Source: Rhizobium oryzihabitans
GTDB lineage: Bacteria; Pseudomonadota; Alphaproteobacteria; Rhizobiales; Rhizobiaceae
Reading direction: 5' to 3'
Assembly (NCBI RefSeq): GCF_010669145.1
Contig: NZ_CP048632.1
Location: 1,922,001 to 1,986,000, forward strand
Length of the DNA: 64,000 nt
This document shows, piece after piece, positions 44,415 to 52,802 of this stretch. The notes under the pieces are model-generated. The model was given only the letters and a program-made list of their open reading frames with translations, did no database searches and was not told the origin of the DNA. A program made the translations under genes and the position numbers. Within the stretch, counting starts at the first letter, position 1; every line of letters begins with the position of its first letter.

Positions 44415-44933
44415 CTAGCCGATCCGCTTGTAAAACAGGGTCGTGCCGCAGAAGCGCCCGTCGGGAAACAGTGCGTAGTCGGGAATAACGCCGACCCGCT
44501 CCCAGCCGAGACGGGGATAGATCGCCTCCGCGTCACTGCCCGTGGCCGTATCCAGCACCAAAAGGGTGCGGCCACGTTTTGCCGCCTCCTCCTCGACTTC
44601 TTGCATGAGCTTGCGGGCAAGCCCCAGGCCACGCGCGGAAGGATGCACAAGGAGCTTCATCAGATCGCCGCGATGCGGCTGGTTCGGTTTGGAGGCAAGG
44701 CCGACCTGCACGGTGCCCACCACCTTGCCATCCACTTCCGCCACCACGTGAATGGTACCGCCCTCACCTACCGCTTCTGCAACTGCCTGCCAGAAGGGCT
44801 CAGCATCCTGCGGTGAAAAGGGCAACATGAAACCCACGGATGCGCCGCCGTTCACGCAGGCGGCCAGAACGTCGCAAAGTTCGGGCAAGGCGTCGATGGT
44901 CTCTTGCCCGTTCAACACACGGATGGTGGTCAT
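44415..44933 (-). CDS. GNAT-family N-acetyltransferase
   Basis: From the ATG at 44933 (AGGAG seven bases upstream) it has 172 residues. The acetyl-CoA loop is KLLVHPSARGLGLARKLMQEVEEEAAKRGRT (about 105-135), and the ending GWERVGVIPDYALFPDGRFCGTTLFYKRI is typical of the PanZ/YhbS-like single-domain GNATs. It follows the XRE-cupin regulator gene by 20 bp on the same strand, so the regulator likely controls it. Confidence 0.92.
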   Translation of the reverse strand: MTTIRVLNGQETIDALPELCDVLAACVNGGASVGFMLPFSPQDAEPFWQAVAEAVGEGGTIHVVAEVDGKVVGTVQVGLASKPNQPHRGDLMKLLVHPSARGLGLARKLMQEVEEEAAKRGRTLLVLDTATGSDAEAIYPRLGWERVGVIPDYALFPDGRFCGTTLFYKRIG

Positions 44934-44953
44934 GATAACTCCTGTCGGGAAAA

Positions 44954-45532
44954 TCAGCGCTGTCTTTGATCCAGCACGACGGCATAACGGGTGGGTTTTT
45001 CGGTAGGATTGTGGAAAACATGCCCCTCGCCAACCGGCATGAAAAGACAATCGCCGGGTTCCAGCCGGTGAACGTCTCCGCCGCTCGTCATTTCAAGCAC
45101 ACCTTCGAAAAGCCAGACATATTGCGTCATGCCGCGGCTTGCCGCATGCGGCGGGAAACCGACGCGTGCACCCGCCGGGAACTCGACCTCGACGATATCG
45201 ACATCGGAACCGACGCGTGGAGGCGAGATGGCGCGGCGCACATAACCGGTCTCCGGGTCTTTCCAGAGCTGCTGGTCGCGCTTTTTCACCAGTGGGGAAA
45301 CGGCCTCTTCGTTTTCGGCGAAAAAGCCGGACAGGGACAGGCCAAGTGCGGCGCAGATGCGGGCAAGCAGCGACGCCGTGGGGCTCGCCTCGCCACGTTC
45401 GATCCGGGAAATCATGGCGCGGCTGACGCCGGATTCGGCGGCGAGCCGGTCCAGCGTCAGGCCGTTTTCAGAGCGCAACGTTTTGATGCGCTCACCGATC
45501 GAGCGTTCGAGAATAAAATCTTCGTTTTCCAT
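44954..45532 (-). CDS. XRE-cupin transcriptional regulator
   Basis: Taking the ATG at 45532 (another at 45535 is adjacent) the product has 192 residues: an XRE helix-turn-helix (about 10-65: IGERIKTLRSENGLTLDRLAAESGVSRAMISRIERGEASPT) and a C-terminal cupin (about 115-188: GMTQYVWLFEGVLEMTSGGDVHRLEPGDCLFMPVGEGHVFHN). The cupin probably senses a small metabolite. No ribosome site precedes the ATG. Its start codon lies within a 30-bp inverted repeat, so autoregulation by occluding the gene start is likely. The GNAT gene downstream is its probable target. Confidence 0.92.
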   Translation of the reverse strand: MENEDFILERSIGERIKTLRSENGLTLDRLAAESGVSRAMISRIERGEASPTASLLARICAALGLSLSGFFAENEEAVSPLVKKRDQQLWKDPETGYVRRAISPPRVGSDVDIVEVEFPAGARVGFPPHAASRGMTQYVWLFEGVLEMTSGGDVHRLEPGDCLFMPVGEGHVFHNPTEKPTRYAVVLDQRQR

Positions 45533-45560
45533 CATGCGAGAATTGCATTTCTCGCATGAT
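45531..45560. promoter_or_regulatory. 30-bp inverted repeat over the start of the XRE-cupin gene
   Basis: ATCATGCGAGAA and TTCTCGCATGAT form perfect 12-bp arms with a 6-base spacer. The left arm overlaps both candidate start codons of the regulator. A candidate XRE operator. Confidence 0.7.
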
Positions 45561-45629
45561 AGAGTCAACATCCATTATAATAGAAAAATGGTCGCCTTTT
45601 GTCGCTGGTTCCGCTTGGCAAAAGATGCC

Positions 45630-46031
45630 TCAGGCGCCGACCTGGGCAATCCAGTCATTCAGATTATAGTAGTTCGTTACTCGGCTAACTTTTCCATCCT
45701 TCAGGTCGAAGAATGCGCCAGCCGGCAGGACATATTTCTGGCCGCTCGCTTCCGGCAGACCTTCATCGGTTGCGAGATATTCCCCGTTCACTATGAATTC
45801 CGCAGAAGCGCGCTTGCCGTCCTCGCTCGCCATGATGACCATCTCGGTGAGATTTTCCCTATAGCAGCGGTTCATGTGGTCCATGAAGGAGGCAAAAGCA
45901 GCCTTTCCGGTCTGGCGCTCGCCCTGATTGATGTCGTGCACCACCTCGTCGTGAAGAAGCGCCAGAAAGGCATCCATGTCCTGACGGTTGAAGGCATCGT
46001 AATAGGCGCGGATGGTCTCAGTGGCGGTCAT
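45630..46031 (-). CDS. SnoaL-like / NTF2-fold protein (ketosteroid isomerase-related)
   Basis: A 133-residue protein with the NTF2-like pattern TIRAYYDAFNRQDMDAFLALLHDEVVHDINQG at the start and FFDLKDGKVSRVTNYYNLNDWI at the end. This group includes polyketide cyclases and isomerases but many members have no known activity. GGAGAAG precedes the ATG. It is divergent from the GNAT-nitrilase pair with about 65 bp between. Confidence 0.88.
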   Translation of the reverse strand: MTATETIRAYYDAFNRQDMDAFLALLHDEVVHDINQGERQTGKAAFASFMDHMNRCYRENLTEMVIMASEDGKRASAEFIVNGEYLATDEGLPEASGQKYVLPAGAFFDLKDGKVSRVTNYYNLNDWIAQVGA

Positions 46032-46098
46032 TGTCTTCTCCGTTCAATGCTTGCGCGGGTTTTCCATGACGGTATAACCAGTGCAACCGAAAGTGAAA

Positions 46099-46725
46099 AT
46101 GCCCATGACCGTCGAAATCAAGTCTCTTTCCGGCATCGACGCCACGCCCTATCTGGATGACCTTGCGCGCCTGCGGATCGAGGTGTTTCGCGCCTTTCCC
46201 TATCTCTATGACGGCTCATTGCACTACGAGCGCAAATATCTGGCGACCTATGCCGACACGAAAGGTGCGGTTTTCGTGCTGGCGCTTGACGCGGGGAAAG
46301 AAGGCGAACAGGTCGTGGGCATGTCCACCGGCATGCCGATGGCGGCGGAAACGGACGACGTGAAGATGCCCTTCCTCAGGGCGGGTTACGATCCGGACAG
46401 GATATTCTATTTCGGTGAAAGCGTGCTGCTCCCCGAATATCGCGGTCATGGCGTCGGCGTGCGGTTCTTCGAGGAGCGGGAGGCGCATGCAAGAAAGCTT
46501 GGCTTCGACTGCTGCACCTTCTGCGCGGTCGAGCGACCCGCAGACCATCCGCGCCGGCCAGTGGATTACGTGCCGCTGAATGCCTTCTGGGAAAAACGCG
46601 GCTATCTCCATCACCCCAAGCTGCGTACCAGCTTTACCTGGCGAGACCTCGACGAGAGCGTCGAGAGCCCGAAACCCCTGTCCTTCTGGATGAAGACCAT
46701 AGCCGCCGGAGAGGAAAGCAGATGA
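46099..46725 (+). CDS. GNAT-family N-acetyltransferase
   Basis: About 208 residues from the ATG at 46099; an ATG two codons later or a GTG at 46081 is also possible. The acetyl-CoA site is in GESVLLPEYRGHGVGVRFFEEREAHARKLG (about 113-142). The stop overlaps the downstream nitrilase-family start (ATGA), so the two enzymes are coupled. This pairing of a GNAT with a C-N hydrolase is recurrent in proteobacteria, possibly acting on the same amide compound. Confidence 0.88.
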   Translation: MPMTVEIKSLSGIDATPYLDDLARLRIEVFRAFPYLYDGSLHYERKYLATYADTKGAVFVLALDAGKEGEQVVGMSTGMPMAAETDDVKMPFLRAGYDPDRIFYFGESVLLPEYRGHGVGVRFFEEREAHARKLGFDCCTFCAVERPADHPRRPVDYVPLNAFWEKRGYLHHPKLRTSFTWRDLDESVESPKPLSFWMKTIAAGEESR

Positions 46726-47591
46726 CGAAGCTCGCCGCCAGCCAATATGCCATCGAACTGATCGAGACATGGGAAGCCTATGCCGCTCATCTTTCCGGCG
46801 TCGTGCGTGAGGCGAAAGAAAGAGGCGCAGAGCTGCTGCTGCTGCCGGAATATTCGGCCATGACGCTGACCGGGCAATTGCCGCCCGACGCGCGCTGCGA
46901 TCTGCACCGTTCCATCGAAGAGATACAGCCGCTCATTCCCTCCTGGGTCGAGCTTTGCGAAGAGCTGGCGCGGCAACATCAAATCCTGTTTCAACCGGGC
47001 AGCGCGCCGGTGAAAGACAAGGACGGCAAGTTCCGCAATCGCGCGTGGCTGTTCGGCCCGGAGGGGCTTATCGGTTATCAGGACAAGCAGATCATGACCC
47101 GCTTCGAGCGGGAACAATGGAATATCCATGCCGGCATCGAGGGTCTGAAAGCCTTCGAGACGCCGATCGGCACGCTTGGCATCCTCATCTGCTACGATAA
47201 CGAGTTCCCGATGCTTGGCCGGAAGCTGGCCGAGCTTGGCGTCGAACTGGTTCTCGCCCCCAGCTGTACCGACACGCTGGCGGGTGCCTACCGGGTGCGT
47301 ATCGGCGCGCAGGCCCGGGCGCTCGAAAACCAATATGCCGTTCTCTCCTCCCCCACGGCAGGCGAGGCCCCATGGTCTCCCGCTGTCGATGAAAATCGTG
47401 GCCGCGCCGCACTTTACGTGCCGTCCGACTACGGCATGCCGGCCTCCGGTATCGTTGCGGAAAGCGAAAGCGATACGGTGACACAAAGTACGCTGCTGAT
47501 TGCCGATATAGACCTTGCTGCCGTGGCGAGGCTCAGAACCGAGGGACAGGTGGCCACCCGCCGCGACTGGCCAGAGCAATTTGCGATCTGA
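46722..47591 (+). CDS. Carbon-nitrogen hydrolase (nitrilase superfamily)
   Basis: The 289-residue protein has the Glu-Lys-Cys triad: Glu in LLLLPEYSAM (about 43), Lys in GYQDKQIMTRFE (about 125) and Cys in LGILICYDNEFP (about 160). These enzymes hydrolyse amides or nitriles or transfer their acyl groups; the branch is not clear. It is coupled to the upstream GNAT gene by a 4-bp overlap, and a terminator follows directly. Confidence 0.92.
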   Translation: MTKLAASQYAIELIETWEAYAAHLSGVVREAKERGAELLLLPEYSAMTLTGQLPPDARCDLHRSIEEIQPLIPSWVELCEELARQHQILFQPGSAPVKDKDGKFRNRAWLFGPEGLIGYQDKQIMTRFEREQWNIHAGIEGLKAFETPIGTLGILICYDNEFPMLGRKLAELGVELVLAPSCTDTLAGAYRVRIGAQARALENQYAVLSSPTAGEAPWSPAVDENRGRAALYVPSDYGMPASGIVAESESDTVTQSTLLIADIDLAAVARLRTEGQVATRRDWPEQFAI

Positions 47592-47617
47592 AAAGCCCAT
47601 TTTAAAGGGCTTTTAAC
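47590..47617 (+). terminator. Terminator after nitrilase-family gene
   Basis: AAAAGCCC and GGGCTTTT form an 8-bp stem with an 8-base loop directly after the stop codon and before lepA. The T run is short, and the same bases form a chance CtrA-like pattern. Confidence 0.7.
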
Positions 47618-47664
47618 CAAATTCCCGCTTTGCGGCACGGGAAGCCCCTGCTATAGCGCGGGGC

Positions 47665-49491
47665 ATGAGCACAAATTCGACCCGCACGCCCCTGGACCAT
47701 ATCCGCAACTTCTCGATCGTTGCCCACATCGATCACGGCAAATCGACGCTGGCCGACCGGTTGATCCAGTCGACAGGCGGCCTTGCCGAGCGCGATATGT
47801 CGGAACAGGTTCTCGATTCGATGGACATCGAACGCGAGCGCGGCATCACCATCAAGGCACAGACCGTGCGCCTGCACTACAAGGCGAATAACGGCGAAAC
47901 CTATGTGCTGAACCTCATCGACACGCCCGGTCACGTCGACTTTGCCTATGAAGTGTCCCGCTCGCTTTCGGCCTGCGAAGGTTCGCTGCTGGTGGTGGAC
48001 GCCTCGCAGGGCGTGGAAGCCCAGACGCTGGCCAACGTCTATCAGGCGATCGACAACGATCATGAACTGGTCACCGTGCTCAACAAGATCGACCTGCCGG
48101 CGGCCGAACCCGACCGCATCAAGGAACAGATCGAGGAAGTGATCGGCATCGATGCTTCCGACGCGGTGATGATTTCGGCCAAAACCGGTCTTGGCATTCC
48201 CGATGTTCTGGAAGCCATCGTCAACCGCCTGCCACCGCCGACGAGCGATGTCGGCGAAAACGGGCCGCTCAAGGCGCTGCTGGTCGACAGCTGGTACGAC
48301 ACCTATCTCGGCGTCATGGTTCTCGTGCGCGTCATTGATGGCGTGCTGACAAAGGGCCAGCAGATCCGGATGATGGGTTCGGGCGCGAAATATGGCGTCG
48401 AGCGCGTCGGCGTGCTCACCCCGAAAATGGTCAATGTCGACAGCCTCGGCCCCGGCGAGATCGGCTTCATCACCGCCTCGATCAAGGAAGTCGCCGATAC
48501 GCGTGTTGGCGATACCATTACCGACGACAAGCGCCCGACGGCGCAGGCCCTGCCCGGCTTCAAGCCCGCGCAGCCCGTGGTGTTCTGTGGCCTCTTCCCG
48601 GTTGACGCAGCGGACTTCGAAGACCTGCGCGCAGCGGTGGGCAAGCTTCGCCTCAACGACGCCTCCTTCTCCTTCGAAATGGAATCGTCTGCCGCTCTCG
48701 GTTTCGGTTTCCGCTGCGGCTTCCTCGGCCTGCTGCATCTTGAAATCATTCAGGAACGTCTCGAGCGCGAGTTCAATCTCGACCTCGTCGCGACAGCGCC
48801 TTCGGTTGTCTATGAAATGTCGCTGACGGATGGCACCGAGAAGGAGCTGCACAACCCGGCCGACATGCCTGATGTTGTGAAGATCAAGGAAATCCGTGAG
48901 CCGTGGATCAAGGCGACGATCCTGACGCCTGACGAATATCTTGGTGGCATTCTGAAGCTCTGTCAGGACCGGCGCGGCCTGCAGACCGAGCTGACCTATG
49001 TCGGCAACCGCGCGATGATCACCTATGAGCTCCCGCTCAACGAAGTGGTGTTCGATTTCTACGACCGGCTGAAATCCATCTCCAAGGGTTACGCCTCGTT
49101 CGATTACAACATCATCGACTACCGCGCCGGCGATCTCGTCAAGATGTCGATCCTCGTCAACGGCGATCCGGTGGATGCGCTGTCCATGCTGGTACACCGC
49201 TCGGCGGCCGACCGGCGCGGACGCGGCATGTGCGAAAAGCTGAAGGAACTCATTCCGCCGCACATGTTCCAGATCCCGATCCAGGCGGCCATCGGCGGCA
49301 AGGTCATCGCCCGCGAAACCGTGCGCGCGCTGCGCAAGGACGTGACGGCGAAGTGCTATGGCGGCGACGCGACGCGCAAACGCAAGCTTCTGGACAAGCA
49401 GAAGGAAGGCAAAAAGCGCATGCGCCAGTTCGGCAAGGTGGAAATTCCGCAGGAAGCCTTCATCGCCGCTTTGAAGATGAACGACGAATAA
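47665..49491 (+). CDS. lepA: Elongation factor 4 (LepA) GTPase
   Basis: The 608-residue protein has the G1 motif AHIDHGKST (about 20-28), switch region [12 protein letters not shown]3 DTPGHVDF and G4 NKID, then domains II, III, V and the LepA-specific C-terminus ending [23 protein letters not shown]. LepA binds the ribosome and helps translation or 30S biogenesis under stress. The start ATG at 47665 has no clear ribosome site. A bidirectional terminator follows. Confidence 0.98.
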   Translation: MSTNSTRTPLDHIRNFSIVAHIDHGKSTLADRLIQSTGGLAERDMSEQVLDSMDIERERGITIKAQTVRLHYKANNGETYVLNLIDTPGHVDFAYEVSRSLSACEGSLLVVDASQGVEAQTLANVYQAIDNDHELVTVLNKIDLPAAEPDRIKEQIEEVIGIDASDAVMISAKTGLGIPDVLEAIVNRLPPPTSDVGENGPLKALLVDSWYDTYLGVMVLVRVIDGVLTKGQQIRMMGSGAKYGVERVGVLTPKMVNVDSLGPGEIGFITASIKEVADTRVGDTITDDKRPTAQALPGFKPAQPVVFCGLFPVDAADFEDLRAAVGKLRLNDASFSFEMESSAALGFGFRCGFLGLLHLEIIQERLEREFNLDLVATAPSVVYEMSLTDGTEKELHNPADMPDVVKIKEIREPWIKATILTPDEYLGGILKLCQDRRGLQTELTYVGNRAMITYELPLNEVVFDFYDRLKSISKGYASFDYNIIDYRAGDLVKMSILVNGDPVDALSMLVHRSAADRRGRGMCEKLKELIPPHMFQIPIQAAIGGKVIARETVRALRKDVTAKCYGGDATRKRKLLDKQKEGKKRMRQFGKVEIPQEAFIAALKMNDE

Positions 49492-49516
49492 GCGACAGCC
49501 ATATCGTCATTGCGTT

Positions 49517-49546
49517 TAAAAGGGAGGCTTACCGCCTCCCTTTTTA
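49517..49546. terminator. Bidirectional terminator between lepA and the DUF2000 gene
   Basis: AAAGGGAGGC and GCCTCCCTTT pair around a short loop, with A and T runs on either side, so it can stop both converging transcripts. Confidence 0.93.
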
Positions 49547-49562
49547 CATTCAGGACACCTGC

Positions 49563-49970
49563 TCAGGCGTGAAGCTTCGCGCCCTTGGTGATCTTGTCGA
49601 CGATTTTCTTATCCGCTCTCAGCGCGATGCCCACCACCTTTGCATTGTCAGGCGAAAATTCCGAAAATACCTGGCGGTTGGCAACGTCATGGCCGGTGGC
49701 GAACATTTCTTCTATGTAAAGCGATGTCGTCACATCGCGCTCCAGAGATCGTTGATGGATTTTGCGCAGCGCCTCCTGATCCGTGGCCATCACGACAATC
49801 GGCTGGATGGACAGGGGATTGTAGACGTTGCCCGCCCCGTCGCGGTATGGTTCGCCAATGATCTCTTTCGTCTGGGCGACAATCCCGGACATGAGAAATG
49901 CGGTGACGTTCAGTTTTTGCCATACGGCAAGGTCATCACGAAGGATGACGGCGATCTTGGTATCAAACAT
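49563..49970 (-). CDS. DUF2000-family protein
   Basis: A 135-residue protein matching DUF2000: MFDTKIAVILRDDLAVWQKLNVTAFLMSG and GEPYRDGAGNVYNPLSIQPIVVMA are family landmarks. The fold is of the peptidyl-tRNA hydrolase 2 type, but no activity is established. Its start codon at 49968-49970 overlaps a possible divergent ATG of the AraC gene. Convergent with lepA across a terminator. Confidence 0.9.
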   Translation of the reverse strand: MFDTKIAVILRDDLAVWQKLNVTAFLMSGIVAQTKEIIGEPYRDGAGNVYNPLSIQPIVVMATDQEALRKIHQRSLERDVTTSLYIEEMFATGHDVANRQVFSEFSPDNAKVVGIALRADKKIVDKITKGAKLHA

Positions 49971-50064
49971 GCGAACTCAATCTGGCTGTGGTTACGAAAG
50001 AGAAGCAATCCTAGATGCTTCGGGCGTCAGCGATCTTGAACGTTCGTGCAAATTCGAGGGGATT

Positions 50065-50841
50065 GTGCAGGCACCTTCGAGCGAGGGTATCGAGCGCATC
50101 GAGGCGCGCTTTCATGGCAACGCCTATGCGCCGCATCGCCACGATACCTATGCGCTGGGCGTCACGCTTTCCGGCGTCCAGACCTTTTCCTATCGTGGTA
50201 CAGCCCATTTCAGCACGCCCGGAAAGGTGATCGTTCTGCATCCGGACGAAGTTCACGATGGCGGCGCGGGCACCGATGAAGGTCTGCTTTACCGTATGCT
50301 CTACCTTCCACCGGAAAAGACGATGGAGGCGGGTTATCACACGCTACCCTTCGCAAGAAATCCCGTCATCGAGGACGAGGAGTTCAGGCAATGCCTGATC
50401 GAGGCGCTCGGCAATCTCGAAGGCGAGCCGGATAATCTGCTCCTGACCGACTGGCAATCCAGACTGGCGGATCTGCTTTTTAAGCATTCGAACGGAAGTG
50501 AGAGAACCATCAAGCGGCTGGACCGGAGCGCCGTTTTCCGTTGCCGGGACTATTTGCTGGAAAACAGCGCCGTTTCGGTCGGTTCAGACGAGCTGGAGGA
50601 AATAAGCGGGCTCGATCGCTTCACCCTCTTTCGTCACTTCCGCTGCCTGTTCGGCACGAGCCCGCATCGTTATCTCATCATGCGGCGTCTGCAAAAATGC
50701 AAGGACATGATGCGCGCGGGTGCGGGCCTTGCCGAAACGGCGTTTGCCTGCGGCTTTGCGGATCAGGCGCATTTTACCCGCCACTTCAAGAATGCCTTCG
50801 GCATGCCTCCGGGCCGCTGGCTGAGCCTTGTTTCGCACTGA
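50065..50841 (+). CDS. AraC-family transcriptional regulator (cupin-type sensor)
   Basis: A GTG at 50065 with GAGGGG six bases upstream gives 258 residues beginning MQAPSSEGIERIEARFHGNAYAPHRHDTYALG, the normal AraC_binding cupin start. An ATG at 49969 in the same frame is possible but would overlap the divergent DUF2000 start codon and add 32 non-conserved residues. The C-terminal 100 residues are the DNA-binding domain (VGSDELEEISGLDRFTLFRHFRCLFGTSPHRYLIMRRL and LAETAFACGFADQAHFTRHFKNAFGMPPGRW). It probably controls the divergent DUF2000 gene. It is convergent with the flavoprotein gene with adjacent stops. Confidence 0.88.
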   Translation: MQAPSSEGIERIEARFHGNAYAPHRHDTYALGVTLSGVQTFSYRGTAHFSTPGKVIVLHPDEVHDGGAGTDEGLLYRMLYLPPEKTMEAGYHTLPFARNPVIEDEEFRQCLIEALGNLEGEPDNLLLTDWQSRLADLLFKHSNGSERTIKRLDRSAVFRCRDYLLENSAVSVGSDELEEISGLDRFTLFRHFRCLFGTSPHRYLIMRRLQKCKDMMRAGAGLAETAFACGFADQAHFTRHFKNAFGMPPGRWLSLVSH

Positions 50842-51729
50842 TCATTCCGGGAACATGATCGACCTGTGAGCCGCAGTCCCTGCCATGGCGCCGTCGCCCA
50901 CCGAAAGAGCGACCGAGCCGGCGGGTCTGGCCACATCGCCGCAGGCGAAGATGCCACGCACTGCCGTCTGTTTCATGGCATCCGTCACGATGCTTGATCC
51001 CATCGGCCCCTCTTCCACGGTGCAGCCGAGCTTTTCGACCCAGTCCGAGGTGATCTTCAATCTCGGTTGCGTGAAAAGCCCGGCCAAAGCAATGCTGCGC
51101 CCGTCCGCAAGAACGACATCCGCATGCCCCGCGATTTCCTTGATGCGCTCTTTTTCCACACGGACGCCCCGGGCTGACAGAAGTGCGCTCTGTTCGGCAT
51201 CGGCTACAAATATACCGTTTGTGAAGAAGGTGGTTTCACCCCAGTCCGGCAGCATCAGCGCATGGTGGATGGCCAGCGGCGAGGCCGCGATGACGCCGAT
51301 CTTGCCCTTGTTCAGTTCGTATCCATGGCAATAGGGGCAATGGAAGACGGTGCTGCCCCAGCGTTCCTTCAGCCCGGCTATTTCAGGCAGCTCATCGGCA
51401 ACACCCATGGCCAGAATGAGCCGGGCCGCACTTTCGCGGCGAGTGTCATTAATCTCGACGACAAAGTCATCAAAAGCTCCCTCGGCATTCGTTACCCTGC
51501 CCTTTGCCCAGTGTATCGTCGGGTAGCCCTCAATTTGGCGGCGCGCCTCGGCGATGATTTCGCCCGGGGCCTTGCCGTCCTGGCCGAGAAAACCGTGGGA
51601 GTGGCTTGCGAAGCGGTTTCTCCGCTCACCCGCATCCACCACGAGGATGTTTTTTCGGGCGCGGCCGAGCTGCAGGGCAGCGGAGAGGCCGGCATAACTG
51701 CCGCCGATGATGATGACGTCGTATTTCAT
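50842..51729 (-). CDS. Thioredoxin-reductase-like FAD/NAD(P) oxidoreductase
   Basis: From the ATG at 51729 the protein has 295 residues: FAD-binding GGSYAGLSAALQLGRARKNILVVDAG at the N-terminus, a CxxC in FHCPYCHGYE (about 130-139), and the C-terminal FACGDVARPAGSVALSVGDGAMAGTAAH. It is shorter than TrxB and lacks a thioredoxin gene nearby; in several bacteria such proteins pair with an Rrf2 regulator, as here. It likely reduces a disulfide or detoxifies an oxidant. Two identical 16-bp direct repeats upstream (51783-51839) are the probable Rrf2 sites. Confidence 0.9.
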   Translation of the reverse strand: MKYDVIIIGGSYAGLSAALQLGRARKNILVVDAGERRNRFASHSHGFLGQDGKAPGEIIAEARRQIEGYPTIHWAKGRVTNAEGAFDDFVVEINDTRRESAARLILAMGVADELPEIAGLKERWGSTVFHCPYCHGYELNKGKIGVIAASPLAIHHALMLPDWGETTFFTNGIFVADAEQSALLSARGVRVEKERIKEIAGHADVVLADGRSIALAGLFTQPRLKITSDWVEKLGCTVEEGPMGSSIVTDAMKQTAVRGIFACGDVARPAGSVALSVGDGAMAGTAAHRSIMFPE

Positions 51730-51782
51730 GATGCACCTATCGTTCTGAAGCCGAGCCGGAAGCACTCGTTCGATTTCACGAT

Positions 51783-51839
51783 ACTTATATTGTTACGTGA
51801 TTTTTGGAGTCAATAGTCACGCAACTTATATTGTTACGT
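51783..51839. promoter_or_regulatory. Two 16-bp direct repeats between flavoprotein and Rrf2 genes
   Basis: ACTTATATTGTTACGT occurs at 51783-51798 and again at 51824-51839, 41 bp apart, each next to a CACG element. They are likely Rrf2 operators acting on both divergent promoters. Confidence 0.7.
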
Positions 51840-51885
51840 CAGAAGGAAGCTGATAGCGTCGTCAAAAAATAGACGGGCTTCAGCA

Positions 51886-52344
51886 ATGAGACACGACACG
51901 CGCCTCTCGCGGGTGCTGCATATTCTGATCCATATGGAAAAACATGCGGGCGCAGCCACCTCCGAGAGCATCGCGGCGATGCTTCAGACCAACCCTGTGG
52001 TGGTGCGCAGAACCATGGCGGGCCTGCGGGAGCACGGTTATGTGTCTTCGGAAAAGGGTCATGGCGGCGGCTGGGTTTTGGCGCGGCCCCTCAGCGACAT
52101 CACGCTGCTTGATATCTACCGCGCGCTCGGCACACCGGAACTCTTCTCGATAGGGCTCGCGGGTGACAATCCGAACTGCGTCATTGAGCAGGCCGTCAAT
52201 GCAGCACTCTTTGATGCCATGAAGGAAGCGGAGGAAATTCTCCTCTCCCGCTTTGGAAGCATCACGCTTTCAGCGCTGGCGGAAGAATCGATCGCCCGCT
52301 GGTCCAGGCTTTCCAACCACCCTTCCGCCATGGAGCAGCTCTGA
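51886..52344 (+). CDS. Rrf2-family transcriptional regulator
   Basis: The 152-residue protein has the Rrf2 winged helix (about 1-70: RLSRVLHILIHMEKHAGAATSESIAAMLQTNPVVVRRTMAGLREHGYVSSEKGHGGGWVLARP). It has one cysteine (PNCVIE, about 105) rather than the three that ligate an iron-sulfur cluster in IscR, so it is probably a thiol- or ligand-sensing Rrf2 of the YwnA/CymR type. Divergent from the flavoprotein gene, which it presumably controls through the 16-bp repeats. Confidence 0.92.
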   Translation: MRHDTRLSRVLHILIHMEKHAGAATSESIAAMLQTNPVVVRRTMAGLREHGYVSSEKGHGGGWVLARPLSDITLLDIYRALGTPELFSIGLAGDNPNCVIEQAVNAALFDAMKEAEEILLSRFGSITLSALAEESIARWSRLSNHPSAMEQL

Positions 52345-52363
52345 AGCGGGCCTTACCGCAAGG

Positions 52364-52396
52364 AAAAACCGCCTGCCCGGAGGCAGGCGGTTTTAT
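52364..52396. terminator. Bidirectional terminator after Rrf2 gene
   Basis: ACCGCCTGCC/GGCAGGCGGT gives a 10-bp stem with a 4-base loop, A5 before and T4 after. Confidence 0.9.
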
Positions 52397-52412
52397 CAGA
52401 TTATTAAAACCG

Positions 52413-52730
52413 TTACGGCTGGGTCTGGGTGCCGCCGGTATTCGGGCTAGCCGGTGCCGTATTGTTGGCGGGCGGCGTTGCCGGGGTCGTCGGAGCCATG
52501 GGCGCCGGTGCCTGATCCGTTGCCGCGGGCGGCGTGGTTGAGGATGTCGTTGCCGGATCCGTGGTCGGGCCGCTCATCTGCGACCAGGCGAAAACGCCCA
52601 CCAGAACAACAACGATAATCGCCAGCCACGGCATCCAGGACGGAGACGTGCGGACACGCGGGTCATTGTTGATATTCACTTCCGGACGAAGATCGCGGTC
52701 CGGGCGCGGGTTGTTGGGATCGAATGTCAT
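52413..52730 (-). CDS. Single-pass membrane protein with Pro/Thr/Ala-rich tail, unknown
   Basis: A 105-residue protein: a polar N-terminus (MTFDPNNPRPDRDLRPEV), one membrane helix at about 35-53 (WLAIIVVVLVGVFAWSQ) and a 55-residue low-complexity tail of Thr, Pro, Ala and Asn. The tail would face the periplasm and resembles a cell-wall spacer. GAGGAGG precedes the ATG by a few bases. No function can be assigned. Confidence 0.8.
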   Translation of the reverse strand: MTFDPNNPRPDRDLRPEVNINNDPRVRTSPSWMPWLAIIVVVLVGVFAWSQMSGPTTDPATTSSTTPPAATDQAPAPMAPTTPATPPANNTAPASPNTGGTQTQP

Positions 52731-52802
52731 GGTATTTCCTCCTCTTCACTCTGGGGAGAAAACGGTGTTCACGGGATTTTGTTCCGATTCGTGCCAACCG
52801 GC

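Noticed and set aside
47602..47617. TTAA-N7-TTAAC CtrA-like pattern before lepA
   Set aside because: The bases are the loop and arm of the terminator after the nitrilase-family gene, which explains them better.
47602..49263. 553-codon minus-strand frame
   Set aside because: Antisense shadow of lepA.
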